From assembly GCA_002715505.1 (NCBI GenBank), contig PAZF01000017.1, positions 81,630 to 145,629 on the forward strand: a stretch of 64,000 bases of DNA. Direction: 5' to 3'. Source of the stretch: Candidatus Pelagibacterales bacterium (GTDB lineage: Bacteria; Pseudomonadota; Alphaproteobacteria; TMED109). The position numbers and the translations under genes were made by a program. Each line of letters opens with the position of its first letter. The stretch's first letter is position 1. The notes under the pieces were generated by a model. The model was not told the DNA's origin. It was given only the letters and a program-made list of their open reading frames with translations, and did no database searches. This document shows positions 1-8,630 of this stretch, in pieces.

Positions 1-397
1 CTGCTTTGGATATTCTTTCGTCAATTTCTATAACCTTTTCATAAAGAGGCTTAGTTCTATGAAAATGTCTTGCAAATAAATCATCTCTTTTTTGATTACC
101 GATTATAAAGTTATCTTTAAATCCCTTAGTTACGCACAATAGTATTTTTGCTCCTTTTCTTTCTAACAAAGTATTAGTTCCAATTGTTGTTCCTACATTA
201 ATTTTTGATATCGGAAAATTTTCATACTTTTTATTTTCCTTTAATATTAGGCTTATTCCAAAGTGTATAGGGTTATAATTAGAAGAACTTTGATTTGATA
301 AAATTTTTTTAGATATTATTTTTCCGTCTGGACGAATACCTATAATATCAGTAAAAGTTCCACCTTGGTCTAGCATAAAATTCCAATGTTTTTTCAT
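1..397 (-). CDS. 5-oxoprolinase/hydantoinase A family protein, N-terminal part (runs off the window)
   Basis: The reverse strand is open from an ATG at 395-397 to the window edge, giving 132 codons. The protein begins MKKHWNFMLDQGGTFTDIIG; the DQGGTFTD segment is the N-terminal nucleotide-binding signature of the hydantoinase/5-oxoprolinase family, and GTTIGTNTLLERKGA and the GFKD segment follow in the expected order. Family members hydrolyse 5-oxoproline or hydantoins using ATP in the cytoplasm. Bacterial 5-oxoprolinases are about 1200 residues, so only about a tenth is visible, and whether this is a fused OplA or a separate HyuA subunit cannot be decided here. It is divergent from the DjlA-like gene across 67 bp of very AT-rich DNA. 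Confidence 0.85.
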   Translation of the reverse strand, partial: MKKHWNFMLDQGGTFTDIIGIRPDGKIISKKILSNQSSSNYNPIHFGISLILKENKKYENFPISKINVGTTIGTNTLLERKGAKILLCVTKGFKDNFIIGNQKRDDLFARHFHRTKPLYEKVIEIDERISKA

Positions 398-464
398 ATT
401 GATGCTTTTAATAATATATATAATTAGTATATTATTTTTAAAAAATACTAAATAATTTTTTATA

Positions 465-1220
465 ATGAGTGTTTGGGGGAAAATAATAGGAGGTACAACG
501 GGATTTGCACTAGGAGGTCCTATAGGGGCCTTGCTTGGAGCAATCGCTGGACACGGTATTGATGCAGCAAAAATAAAAAAAACTTCCTACAGAAAAGAAA
601 GTATTACAAACGAAGGCTCTGAGCAGATTTTTGCTACTGGGGTAATAGCTCTAGCTGCTAAATTATCAAAAATAGATGGATCGGTTACTAGAGATGAAAT
701 AGCAACTTTCAAAAAAATATTTGAATTTCCTAATAGTGATATTAAAGTAATATCACAGCTCTTTAATTCTGCAAAAGAGGATGTATATGATTATCAAAGT
801 TATGCAAGACAATTAAGAAGTCACTTTTCTGAACAAAAAGTATTAGAAGAAATACTTAATGCTCTATTTGCGATTGCATACGCAGATAAGGTGTTACATG
901 AAAATGAAGAAAGAATGTTAATTGAGATTTCTAAAATTTTTGGTGTAGATAAAAAAAATTATGACAGATTAAAAAGTGTACACGAAAATAAAAACTTTTC
1001 TTCTAATCATGAAAAATTAAAAAGGTGTTATAACTTACTAGGAGTAGAGGAAACAGATTCCTTGGAAAGTATAAAAAAAAAATATAGGGAAATTATTAAA
1101 AATTATCACCCTGACAAAATTCAAGGCAAAGGTTTGCCTAAAGACTTTGTAGATTTTGCTAATAAAAAATTAACTGATTTTAATGAAGCGTATAATGAAA
1201 TTAAAAAGTCTAAAAAATAA
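465..1220 (+). CDS. djlA: DjlA-like membrane co-chaperone (TerB and DnaJ domains)
   Basis: This 251-residue protein has a glycine-rich hydrophobic N-terminus (about residues 5-30, GGTTGFALGGPIGALLGAIA), a TerB-like helical domain (about 50-165) and a C-terminal J domain (about 185-250) with the diagnostic HPD tripeptide at about 215-217 in NYHPDKI. DjlA proteins are membrane-anchored Hsp40 co-chaperones that stimulate DnaK ATPase on their cytoplasmic side. The ATG at 465 has no clear Shine-Dalgarno sequence. The 3' end overlaps the downstream amidase gene, so the two are probably co-transcribed ahead of rnpB. The domain call is firm. Which cellular process it serves is unknown. Confidence 0.88.
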   Translation: MSVWGKIIGGTTGFALGGPIGALLGAIAGHGIDAAKIKKTSYRKESITNEGSEQIFATGVIALAAKLSKIDGSVTRDEIATFKKIFEFPNSDIKVISQLFNSAKEDVYDYQSYARQLRSHFSEQKVLEEILNALFAIAYADKVLHENEERMLIEISKIFGVDKKNYDRLKSVHENKNFSSNHEKLKRCYNLLGVEETDSLESIKKKYREIIKNYHPDKIQGKGLPKDFVDFANKKLTDFNEAYNEIKKSKK

Positions 1221-1947
1221 AAATTACTTTTGTAGTTTTTCTCCAAACTATGAAAATAAAAAAAGTAGAAACATAAAATATGTAGTTATTCATTATACTG
1301 GAATGAAGCCTTTAAAAAGAACTTTGGAAAAATTTAATGATCCGAATTCTAAAGTTAGTTGTCATTGGCTAATATCTGAGAGTGGAAAAGTATACAAAAT
1401 AGTTGAGGAAAAAAATATAGCTTGGCATTGTGGAATATCAAAGTGGAAAAACTTAAGAGGTTTGAATAAATATTCAATAGGAATAGAGTTAGATAATCCA
1501 GGGCATGGAAAATTTTATAGAAATTTTTCAAGCTTACAAATGAATTCATTAGTAGTACTTTTAAAAAATATTCTAAAAAAATATAGTATAGACAATAAAA
1601 ATGTCTTAGCACACTCAGATGTAGCGCCTGATCGAAAGTTTGACCCTGGAGAACTTTTCAGGTGGGATTTGCTAGCGCAGAAAAAATTGGCTTATTTTCC
1701 TCCAATATTAAAAAAAATTAAGAAAAAAAATATTTTTTTTCAATATGGTGATTCTCATGAAGCAATTTTGAAAATAAAAAAGCTTTTAAATAGAATAGGG
1801 TATAGCTGTGATTTAAATAAAGCTTACGATTTAAAGTTTAAGGTTACAATTGAGGCATTTCAAAGAAGGTTCTTACCAAAATCTGTAAATGGTATTATTG
1901 ATGACAATCTATATCAAAGAATAATTCAAGTGAATGAAAATTCTTGA
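1183..1947 (+). CDS. N-acetylmuramoyl-L-alanine amidase (AmpD/AmiD type) with peptidoglycan-binding domain
   Basis: Amidase_2 family protein that cleaves the bond between N-acetylmuramic acid and the peptide stem. Visible zinc-site motifs are VVIHYTG (His about residue 37) and AHSDVAPDRKFDPG (about 142-157, with His and Asp ligands). The C-terminal ~65 residues form a PG_binding_1-like domain (VTIEAFQRRF). There is no obvious signal peptide, as in cytoplasmic AmpD, but the binding domain resembles AmiD, so its location is uncertain. Two starts are possible: ATG 1183, or in-frame ATG 1195, which shortens the overlap with the upstream gene from 38 to 26 nt. Neither has a good Shine-Dalgarno site. 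The TGA stop lies inside the -35 box of rnpB. Confidence 0.85.
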   Translation: MKRIMKLKSLKNKNYFCSFSPNYENKKSRNIKYVVIHYTGMKPLKRTLEKFNDPNSKVSCHWLISESGKVYKIVEEKNIAWHCGISKWKNLRGLNKYSIGIELDNPGHGKFYRNFSSLQMNSLVVLLKNILKKYSIDNKNVLAHSDVAPDRKFDPGELFRWDLLAQKKLAYFPPILKKIKKKNIFFQYGDSHEAILKIKKLLNRIGYSCDLNKAYDLKFKVTIEAFQRRFLPKSVNGIIDDNLYQRIIQVNENS

Positions 1948-1971
1948 CATTTATTAGAATCTTATAAGAAT
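1944..1971 (+). promoter_or_regulatory. Putative rnpB promoter
   Basis: A perfect -35 hexamer TTGACA lies at 1944-1949, overlapping the stop codon of the amidase gene. A degenerate -10 (AAGAAT, 1966-1971) follows after 16 nt, which places transcription start at about 1978, exactly where the P1 helix of RNase P RNA begins. The agreement of position is the main support, because the -10 box itself is weak. Confidence 0.55.
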
Positions 1972-1978
1972 TTATCAG

Positions 1979-2310
1979 GAAGACAGTCAAGCAGTTGCTC
2001 TTATTTTGTTTAAGAGAGGAAAGTCCGGTCTCCAGGAGCGACAGTGCCGGGTAATACCCGGCAGAGGTAACTCTAGGGAAAGTGCCGCAGAAAATATACC
2101 GCCACTTATTGTGGTAAGGGTGAAAAGGTGTGGTAAGAGCGCACCGTACTTATGGTAACATAAGTAGCTAGGTAAACCCCACTGGGAGCAAGACCAAATA
2201 GAGACGCATTGGCTCCAATTTGCGTCCGGGTAGGTTGCTTGAGACTAATAGTAATGTTAGTTCTAGATGGATAACTGCATAAACAGAAACCGGCTTATAG
2301 ACTGTCTTCG
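1979..2310 (+). ncRNA. rnpB: RNase P RNA (bacterial A type)
   Basis: Catalytic RNA of RNase P, which removes 5' leaders from pre-tRNAs. The ends pair as helix P1: GAAGACAGTC at 1979-1988 with GACTGTCTTC at 2300-2309, a 10-bp perfect match. Inside are the universal signatures GAGGAAAGTCCGG (5' strand of P4, about 2015-2027), a GGTAAGAGCGCACCG segment (about 2132-2146) and ACAGAAACCGGCTTATAG (3' strand of P4, about 2283-2300). Its GC content is clearly higher than in the surroundings. Its position just upstream of mraZ is usual in Alphaproteobacteria. No T-run terminator was seen after P1, so the 3' end may be made by processing. Confidence 0.97.
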
Positions 2311-2427
2311 AACATATAAAGAACAAAACAAGAATATAAACAGTACATACTAAATTTTACATAAAGTGTCATTGACGACCATAAATTCCCATGCTAGCAC
2401 TATAAAGTACCATAGTAAGTATTAAGT

Positions 2428-2856
2428 ATGACAGAATTTGTAGGGAAATTTTTAAATAAAATTGATAAAAAAGGCAGAGTAAGTGTACCTGCTCTTTGGA
2501 GGCCAAAGCTGCTAGGAGCAGAGTTTTCTGGAATAGTGGCACAACTTACTAACGGCTACAACTCTATAGACGGCTACTCGCAAAAATATTTAGAAAGATA
2601 TCAGGAGTGGCTGGATAAACAAGACCCACTCTTAGAAGGAAATGAGTATGAAGCAACATTAATCTTTGGTTCGTCTATGTTGCCTTTTGATAAAGAGGGT
2701 AGAGTATTAGTGCCCGACTTAATAAGAAAAAAGGCGCATTTAAAAAACGATGCATTATTTGTAGGCATGGGAAGAAAATTTAGAATTTGGGAGCCTTCTT
2801 CTTTTGAAAAATATGAAAATAAAGCAAGAGAGTATATGAAAAAAAGAAAACTTTAA
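2428..2856 (+). CDS. mraZ: Transcriptional regulator MraZ
   Basis: First gene of the dcw cluster; 142 residues, the usual length. MraZ forms ring-shaped oligomers and binds upstream of its own operon. Two tandem AbrB-like repeats are visible, each with the family motif: KIDKKGRVSVP near residue 12 and FDKEGRVLVP near residue 89. The 117-bp gap after rnpB (2311-2427) should hold the operon promoter. I saw a TTGACG at 2372-2377 and a TATAAA at 2401-2406, but their 23-bp spacing is too wide for a normal promoter. I could not make out the tandem TGGG operator repeats known from other bacteria. Confidence 0.93.
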   Translation: MTEFVGKFLNKIDKKGRVSVPALWRPKLLGAEFSGIVAQLTNGYNSIDGYSQKYLERYQEWLDKQDPLLEGNEYEATLIFGSSMLPFDKEGRVLVPDLIRKKAHLKNDALFVGMGRKFRIWEPSSFEKYENKAREYMKKRKL

Positions 2857-2864
2857 GGTGAACT

Positions 2865-3803
2865 ATGAATATAATTATCCATGAACCAGTAATGATTAAA
2901 GAAGCGATAAAAGCACTTAATATTAGAAAAAATTTTATTTATGTTGATGCTACTTTTGGATTAGGAGGTTACTCAAGAAAGATATTGGAAACTAAAGGTT
3001 GTAATTTAATAGCTTTGGATAGAGATCCAGATGTAAAGAAGTTTTCAACTTCATTTAAGAAATCTTATAAAAATAGATTTCAATTTATTCTAGGTACATT
3101 TGGAAGCCTAAAAAATATTTTGAAAGATAAGAAAATAGAAAATATTAATGGAGGAATAGTTGCAGACTTGGGGATGTCTAATTTACAAATAGAAGATGGC
3201 AAAAGAGGTTTTTCAATAAAAAACTTTGGCCCTTTAGATATGAGAATGTCAAAGACAGGCGTTAGTGCAGAGCATGTGGTAAATTTTTTTAAAGAAAATG
3301 AATTATCAGATATACTTTGGAAATATGGAGAGGAATATAAAAGCAGAAAAATAGCAAAAAGAATAGTTTATGAAAGAAAGAAAAAAAAAATTTCTACTAC
3401 ACATGATTTGGCAAATTTGGTTAAAGGAGTTAAGTCTAATAAAAAACCATACAGAATTCATCCTGCTACAAAAACTTTTCAGGCATTAAGAATTTTTGTA
3501 AATAATGAACTAGAAGAATTAAAGAACTTTATAAGTGATTCAATAAATTTACTTACACCTGGAGCTAGATTAGTCTTAATTACTTTTCATTCTTTAGAAG
3601 ATAGGTTAGTTAAAAGCGCCTTTAATAAGGTTTGTAAAAAAAATCAAACTACTAACAGACATTTGCCAAGTTCCGACCAAAAGATAGAACCTAAATTTGA
3701 GAGAGTTGGTAAATCATTTTATTTTCCTTCTAGTATTGAGGTTGCTAAAAACCCTAAAGCAAGGTCTGCAAAATTAAGAGTTATAGAAAGGGTGAGTTTG
3801 TAA
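2865..3803 (+). CDS. rsmH: 16S rRNA (cytosine(1402)-N4)-methyltransferase RsmH
   Basis: SAM-dependent methyltransferase acting on C1402 of 16S rRNA (formerly MraW). Motifs run in order: IHEPVM at the N-terminus, VDATFGLGGYS (SAM motif I), ALDRDPD, ADLGMSNLQIED, GFS..GPLDMRM, HPATKTFQALRIFVNNEL and FHSLEDRLVK. Length is 312 residues, which is typical. The ATG follows a GGTGA Shine-Dalgarno 8 bp after mraZ. A run of ten A residues lies at 3381-3390 inside the gene (KKKK codons), a potential slippage site. Confidence 0.97.
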   Translation: MNIIIHEPVMIKEAIKALNIRKNFIYVDATFGLGGYSRKILETKGCNLIALDRDPDVKKFSTSFKKSYKNRFQFILGTFGSLKNILKDKKIENINGGIVADLGMSNLQIEDGKRGFSIKNFGPLDMRMSKTGVSAEHVVNFFKENELSDILWKYGEEYKSRKIAKRIVYERKKKKISTTHDLANLVKGVKSNKKPYRIHPATKTFQALRIFVNNELEELKNFISDSINLLTPGARLVLITFHSLEDRLVKSAFNKVCKKNQTTNRHLPSSDQKIEPKFERVGKSFYFPSSIEVAKNPKARSAKLRVIERVSL

Positions 3804-3804
3804 A

Positions 3805-4089
3805 TTGAAAAAACTAATAATTATGGTTGCATTGTTTTCTCTAATTCTAACAGCAGTAACTATTCTTAAACACGAATTATCAAAACTAGAACTTAAAATC
3901 CAAGAAGCTAAAGATCTTAAAAGTAAATTACAATATGATTTGAGCTTTCTAAGAGCAGAATGGGAATACTTAGCTTCGCCTAAAAATATCGAGAATTTAT
4001 CAAATATTCACCTGAATTATCAACATACAGCATTATTAAGTTTTAATGATTTTTTAAAAATTTTAAAAAATAGTGAGGATTTAAAATGA
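3805..4089 (+). CDS. ftsL: Cell division protein FtsL
   Basis: A 94-residue bitopic membrane protein with a hydrophobic segment at about residues 3-20 followed by a coiled-coil stretch (about 21-50), the FtsL layout. FtsL joins FtsB and FtsQ in activating FtsWI at the septum. Its sequence is too divergent for a motif match, so the call rests on position between rsmH and ftsI, size and topology. The start is TTG at 3805, one base after the rsmH stop, with GGTGAG (3791-3796) as ribosome-binding site. The next in-frame ATG (3823) would cut into the membrane segment. It overlaps ftsI by 4 nt (ATGA). Confidence 0.85.
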   Translation: MKKLIIMVALFSLILTAVTILKHELSKLELKIQEAKDLKSKLQYDLSFLRAEWEYLASPKNIENLSNIHLNYQHTALLSFNDFLKILKNSEDLK

Positions 4090-5780
4090 AATTATTTTTT
4101 AATCCAAACCTAAAAAACTTTAGTCAGGAAAAAGATTATGAAAATAATCAAATAATCAGAAGGCTGTTTTTAGTAGTTTTTTTTATGACAGCCATAGGGT
4201 TGTTAATTTTTTCTAAGATTATAGAAATTGCAATGTTATATGAGAAAGAATTGGTAAATTCTTCAAAAACTAAAACCGAAAATAATAATCTTTTTAGAGG
4301 AGTTATTAAGGATAGAAATGGAAAAATCTTAGCATCTAATATATTTAAATATAAGTTAAAAGCTTATCCTAGATTAATCAATGACCCTGTATTAACATCA
4401 GAAATTTTGACACAACAAATCCCTAATTTGGATAAGAGAAGAATTTATAACCAAGTAAGCAATAAATCTAAATTTGAAGTAGTTATATTAAGAAATATAA
4501 CTGCTAAAAAGGCTAAATACTTAAATAGTTTAGGAATACCAGGGTTAGAGTTCTTCCCATCTATAAAAAGATTTTATCCTCAAGAAAATTTAACATCTCA
4601 TATAATAGGACATACCAATAAAAGCTTAATTGGTGTAAACGGTATAGAAAAGACTTTTGAAAAAAAGCTATCTTCTGGAGAAGATATCACACTTAGTATT
4701 GATATTAGAGTTCAGCACGCTATTAGAGAAGAATTAGTAAAAGATTTTCTTGCGTTCAATGCAAAAACTGCCACGGCAATACTAGCAGATTTGGAAACTA
4801 ACGAAATATTGTCAATGATAAGTCTTCCAGATTTTAATCCTAATCTTAGCATAAACCCTTCAATTTATAGTTATAGGAATACTGCTACTTTAAACTTATA
4901 TGAAATGGGTTCAACGTTTAAAATTTTTTCTTTAGCAGCGGGGTTTGAATTTGGAGATGTTCATTTAAATAGTAATTTTGATGTAAGCAAACCATTAACT
5001 ATTTCACGCTTTACAATTAAAGATTATCATCCACAAAATAGAGTATTAAATACAAAGGAAGTATTTTTAAAGTCTTCAAATAAAGGGGCCAGTTTAATTG
5101 CCTTAAAATTGGGAGGAAATAATTTAAAAAATTTCTACAGTAAACTAGGATTATTAGATTACTCTTCAATTGATATTAAAGAAAAAGCTAAACCAAAATA
5201 TCCCTTAAAGTGGGGTAAAATTGAGACTGCCAATCTTTCATTTGGATATGGTATTTCTATTACCCCTATTCATTTAGTTGAAGCTACTTCATTAATTTTT
5301 GGAAACTTTAAATTTGAAAATGTAAATTTGGAATTAAAAGCAAAAAAAAGAAAAGATAAAAATAATTTTATATCTTTTACAACTAGAGAAAAATTATTGT
5401 ATTTGATGGAACAAAATGTCCTTTACGGAACAGGAAAAAATGCTTTTGTAAAGGGGTATGGTATTGGCGGAAAAACTGCAACAGCAGAAAAAGTAAATAA
5501 AAACTTAGGAGGATATGATAAAACTAAATTAGTTTCATCTTTTTTATCAATTTTTCCTATAAATAAGCCAAAATATATTTGTCTTGTTTTATTTGATGAA
5601 CCTTTATTAAAAAATACTGTAGGATATAATGATGGAGCCACAGGCGGTAAAACTGCAGCTAAAACTACAGCTAAAATAATAAAAAGGATTGCGCCACTTT
5701 TAGGAATTGAAAAAGAAAATACTTATGAAGATTTGTTAGTTAAAAAAGGAAGGAAAGGTATAAACTTTGCTTCTTTCTAA
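4086..5780 (+). CDS. ftsI: Septal peptidoglycan transpeptidase FtsI (PBP3)
   Basis: Class B penicillin-binding protein; 564 residues. One N-terminal membrane helix (about 28-50) is followed by the dimerisation domain and the transpeptidase domain. Active-site boxes: STFK with nucleophile Ser about 276 and Lys 279, then SSN at about 330-332. The third box, normally KTG, reads KTA at about 463-465 (GGKTATAEK), a notable deviation. It cross-links septal peptidoglycan in the periplasm in partnership with FtsW, which is encoded downstream. It overlaps ftsL by 4 nt, and its last 14 nt overlap the TTG start of murE. Confidence 0.96.
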   Translation: MKLFFNPNLKNFSQEKDYENNQIIRRLFLVVFFMTAIGLLIFSKIIEIAMLYEKELVNSSKTKTENNNLFRGVIKDRNGKILASNIFKYKLKAYPRLINDPVLTSEILTQQIPNLDKRRIYNQVSNKSKFEVVILRNITAKKAKYLNSLGIPGLEFFPSIKRFYPQENLTSHIIGHTNKSLIGVNGIEKTFEKKLSSGEDITLSIDIRVQHAIREELVKDFLAFNAKTATAILADLETNEILSMISLPDFNPNLSINPSIYSYRNTATLNLYEMGSTFKIFSLAAGFEFGDVHLNSNFDVSKPLTISRFTIKDYHPQNRVLNTKEVFLKSSNKGASLIALKLGGNNLKNFYSKLGLLDYSSIDIKEKAKPKYPLKWGKIETANLSFGYGISITPIHLVEATSLIFGNFKFENVNLELKAKKRKDKNNFISFTTREKLLYLMEQNVLYGTGKNAFVKGYGIGGKTATAEKVNKNLGGYDKTKLVSSFLSIFPINKPKYICLVLFDEPLLKNTVGYNDGATGGKTAAKTTAKIIKRIAPLLGIEKENTYEDLLVKKGRKGINFASF

Positions 5781-7242
5781 GATTATAAATAAGGAAATTA
5801 AACTTTTTAAAAGAATTGAAAACGAACCCAGGTTTACTGGTATTGATTATGATTCCAGAAATATAAAGCAAGGAATGATTTTTGCCGCAATAGAGGGAAT
5901 AAAAGACAATGGAATAAATTTTTGTAATAAGGCAATAGAGGCTGGAGCTAATACAATACTTTGTGATAAAAAATATTCTAATAAACTCTTAAAAAAGAAT
6001 GTAAATATTTTAACTACTAAAAACGTTAGGCTATCTATTTCAATTATTACTAAAAAGCTTTTTCCAAATCAGCCAAAAAATATATTAGCAATAACTGGTA
6101 CTAATGGAAAAACCTCTATTGCTTTTTATCTCAAGAATATTTGGAAAAAAGCAAAGATTAATGGAGCAACTATCGGAACTTTGGGAATAAGATATCAAAA
6201 TAAATACATTCCTACTCAGCTAACTACTCCAGATCCAATAACCTTGCACAGAAGTGTAGATTTTTTAAAAAAAAATAATATCAATTATGTTGCACTTGAA
6301 GCTTCAAGTCATGGATTAAAACAAAATAGATTAGATTCATTAATAATAAATAGAGGTATTTTTTCAAATCTTTCGAGAGATCACTTAGACTACCACAAGA
6401 ATTTGGATGATTATTTTGAGTCAAAAAAAAGATTATTTTCAGAAATACTAAAAAAAGATGGATTAGCTATAGTAAATAAGTTTTGTAGATACGGTAAAAA
6501 ATTGGAGACTTATTGTAAAAGAAGAAAAATTAGAGTAATTACCTATGGAGCCACTGATAGTGATTGGATAATTAAAAAAGTGACTGCTTTAAAGTCTTAC
6601 AGTAAGATATCCATTGCTATTTTAGGAAATCAATATAATTTTACTAGTAAAATAAAAAGCCATTACCAATTAGAGAATTTGATTTGCGCAATGATAGCAG
6701 CTCATTCTTATAATATACCTATTAAAAATTTATTAAAATGGGTTCAAAACATCAAAGAGCCACCTGGTAGATTAGAAAAAATTCTTTTTAAAAGAAAGCA
6801 ATCTTATATTTATATTGATTATGCACACACTCCTGTTGCACTTAAAAAAAGTTTAATTGAGCTTAGAAAATACATATCAGAAAAAGCAAAACTTAAAGTA
6901 TTATTTGGTTGCGGCGGGAATAGAGATCAAGGAAAAAGAAGGCTAATGGGAAAATATGCATTTAAGTATGCTGATGAAGTTTATATTACAGATGATAATC
7001 CTAGATTTGAGAACCCCAAACAAATTAGAAATCAGATACTCAAACATTGTATAGGAGCTAATGTTATTTCTAATAGAGAGAAAGCTATCCAATATGCAAT
7101 AAAAAAACTTAAAAAAAATGAAATACTTTTAGTAGCTGGAAAAGGCCATGAGAAATACCAAGAAATAAAAGGAAAACGTTATTTTTTTGATGACAAGAAA
7201 GTAGTAGTTAATGCAATTAAATCAATGGAGAAAGTATGTTAG
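5767..7242 (+). CDS. murE: UDP-MurNAc-L-Ala-D-Glu:meso-diaminopimelate ligase MurE
   Basis: Adds the third amino acid of the stem peptide in the cytoplasm using ATP. Motifs are DSRNIKQGMIF near the N-terminus, AITGTNGKTS (P-loop, about residue 110), TTPDP and DDNPRFENP (about 407-413). The DNPR tetrapeptide is the known meso-DAP selectivity motif, so a Gram-negative type peptide is inferred. Length is 491 residues, typical. The start is TTG at 5767, supported by AGGAAAGG at about 5750-5757; no ATG lies nearby in frame. It overlaps ftsI by 14 nt and murF by 7 nt, which suggests translational coupling. Confidence 0.96.
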   Translation: MLLSKIINKEIKLFKRIENEPRFTGIDYDSRNIKQGMIFAAIEGIKDNGINFCNKAIEAGANTILCDKKYSNKLLKKNVNILTTKNVRLSISIITKKLFPNQPKNILAITGTNGKTSIAFYLKNIWKKAKINGATIGTLGIRYQNKYIPTQLTTPDPITLHRSVDFLKKNNINYVALEASSHGLKQNRLDSLIINRGIFSNLSRDHLDYHKNLDDYFESKKRLFSEILKKDGLAIVNKFCRYGKKLETYCKRRKIRVITYGATDSDWIIKKVTALKSYSKISIAILGNQYNFTSKIKSHYQLENLICAMIAAHSYNIPIKNLLKWVQNIKEPPGRLEKILFKRKQSYIYIDYAHTPVALKKSLIELRKYISEKAKLKVLFGCGGNRDQGKRRLMGKYAFKYADEVYITDDNPRFENPKQIRNQILKHCIGANVISNREKAIQYAIKKLKKNEILLVAGKGHEKYQEIKGKRYFFDDKKVVVNAIKSMEKVC

Positions 7243-8630
7243 TAGACTGGAGCTTTGAAAAACTTCAGAAAATTACAAATGGGAGTAAAGGATCATTTAA
7301 AGAAGATTTTAAAATTAAAGGGTTCTCAATTGACACAAGAAGTCTAAAAAAAGGAGATTTATTTTGTGCCTTAAAAGGCGATCGCTATGATGGTCACGAC
7401 TTTTTATTACAAGCTTATAAAAAAGGAGCTTCATGTTTTCTTTTAAGTGAAACTAAAAAGGATATTCCTAGTTTACCTTTTATAAAGGTTGAGAATGTTT
7501 TAAAAGCATTAGAGAGAATTGCAAAAAATACAAGAAGAAGAATTGACGCTAGTTTCATAGCAATAACAGGAAGTGTAGGAAAAACCGGGACAAAAGAAAT
7601 GATTAAACTAGCGCTAAGCAATTCAGGAAAAGCTTTTGCTAATGAAGGAAATTTAAACAACCATATTGGCGTTCCCTTATCTATGTCAAACATTCCTTAT
7701 GACTCAGACTACTGCATATTAGAGTTAGGTATGAATAAAAAAGGAGAAATAAGAAGATTGTCAAATTTAGTAGCTCCTGAAATAGGTATAATTACCGCAA
7801 TAGAAAATACTCATTTAAAAGGACTAAAAAGTTTAAAAAATATACTAGAGGCAAAAAGTGAAATTTTAGCTAATATTAAGAAAGATGGCTGTTTCATTTA
7901 CAACTCAGATACAAATTATAGTGATAAGTTAAAGAAACAAGCTCAGAAAATTAAAATTAAAACAATAATATCTTACGGTAAAAATAAAAATTCAGACATT
8001 CAATTTTTAAAAAAGAAAAAACTAAGAGATAAATTTTTAATAGAAGCTAGATATTTTAAAGAAAAAATTTCATGGAAGATGCCTGAGTTAAGCGATCATT
8101 GGTACACTAACAGTCTTTGTATTTTAGGTATAGGAAAATACTACGATATTAATTTACCATCTCTACTAAAGTTATTAGAAAATTTTAAGCTGCCAAGTGG
8201 AAGAGGGAATTTAGTAATTGCAGAAAAATGGTTGAAGAAATTTTACATCATAGATGACTCTTATAATTCTAGTCCTGCGTCTTTATCGGCAGCATTAGAT
8301 AATTTTAATGAAATGAAATGCATAGGAAAAAAAATAGCTATTATTGGAGACATGAATGAATTAGGGAAAAAGAGTAAATTCTTCCATTTAAATCTTAAGA
8401 AGAAAATAGAAAGCTCAAACATAAATATAATTTTAACAATCGGTAAATTCATGAAAAAATTGAATCTAGAATTATCATCAAAATTAACAAAGCTACACTT
8501 TGAAGATTTATATGAATTAGAAAATGAATTAAAAAAAATAATTTCTTCCGATGATTGTTTATTAATTAAAGGGTCACATTCAATAGGACTTTATTCATTT
8601 GTAAAAAATATTTTAAAGGATGAAACATGA
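7236..8630 (+). CDS. murF: UDP-MurNAc-tripeptide:D-Ala-D-Ala ligase MurF
   Basis: Completes the UDP-MurNAc-pentapeptide by adding D-Ala-D-Ala made by Ddl, which is encoded in the same cluster. The Mur ligase P-loop is AITGSVGKTGTKE (about residues 109-121); LELGMNKKGEI and DDSYNSSPASLSAAL (around residue 340) are typical of MurF. Length is 464 residues. The ATG at 7236 has GAGAAAG just upstream, inside murE, and the gene ends in a 4-nt ATGA overlap with mraY. Confidence 0.96.
   Translation: MLVDWSFEKLQKITNGSKGSFKEDFKIKGFSIDTRSLKKGDLFCALKGDRYDGHDFLLQAYKKGASCFLLSETKKDIPSLPFIKVENVLKALERIAKNTRRRIDASFIAITGSVGKTGTKEMIKLALSNSGKAFANEGNLNNHIGVPLSMSNIPYDSDYCILELGMNKKGEIRRLSNLVAPEIGIITAIENTHLKGLKSLKNILEAKSEILANIKKDGCFIYNSDTNYSDKLKKQAQKIKIKTIISYGKNKNSDIQFLKKKKLRDKFLIEARYFKEKISWKMPELSDHWYTNSLCILGIGKYYDINLPSLLKLLENFKLPSGRGNLVIAEKWLKKFYIIDDSYNSSPASLSAALDNFNEMKCIGKKIAIIGDMNELGKKSKFFHLNLKKKIESSNINIILTIGKFMKKLNLELSSKLTKLHFEDLYELENELKKIISSDDCLLIKGSHSIGLYSFVKNILKDET

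Noticed and set aside
2356..2406. Candidate mraZ promoter hexamers (TTTACA, TTGACG, TATAAA) and MraZ operator repeats
   Set aside because: No pair has acceptable spacing together with good matches, and the tandem TGGG repeats could not be found.
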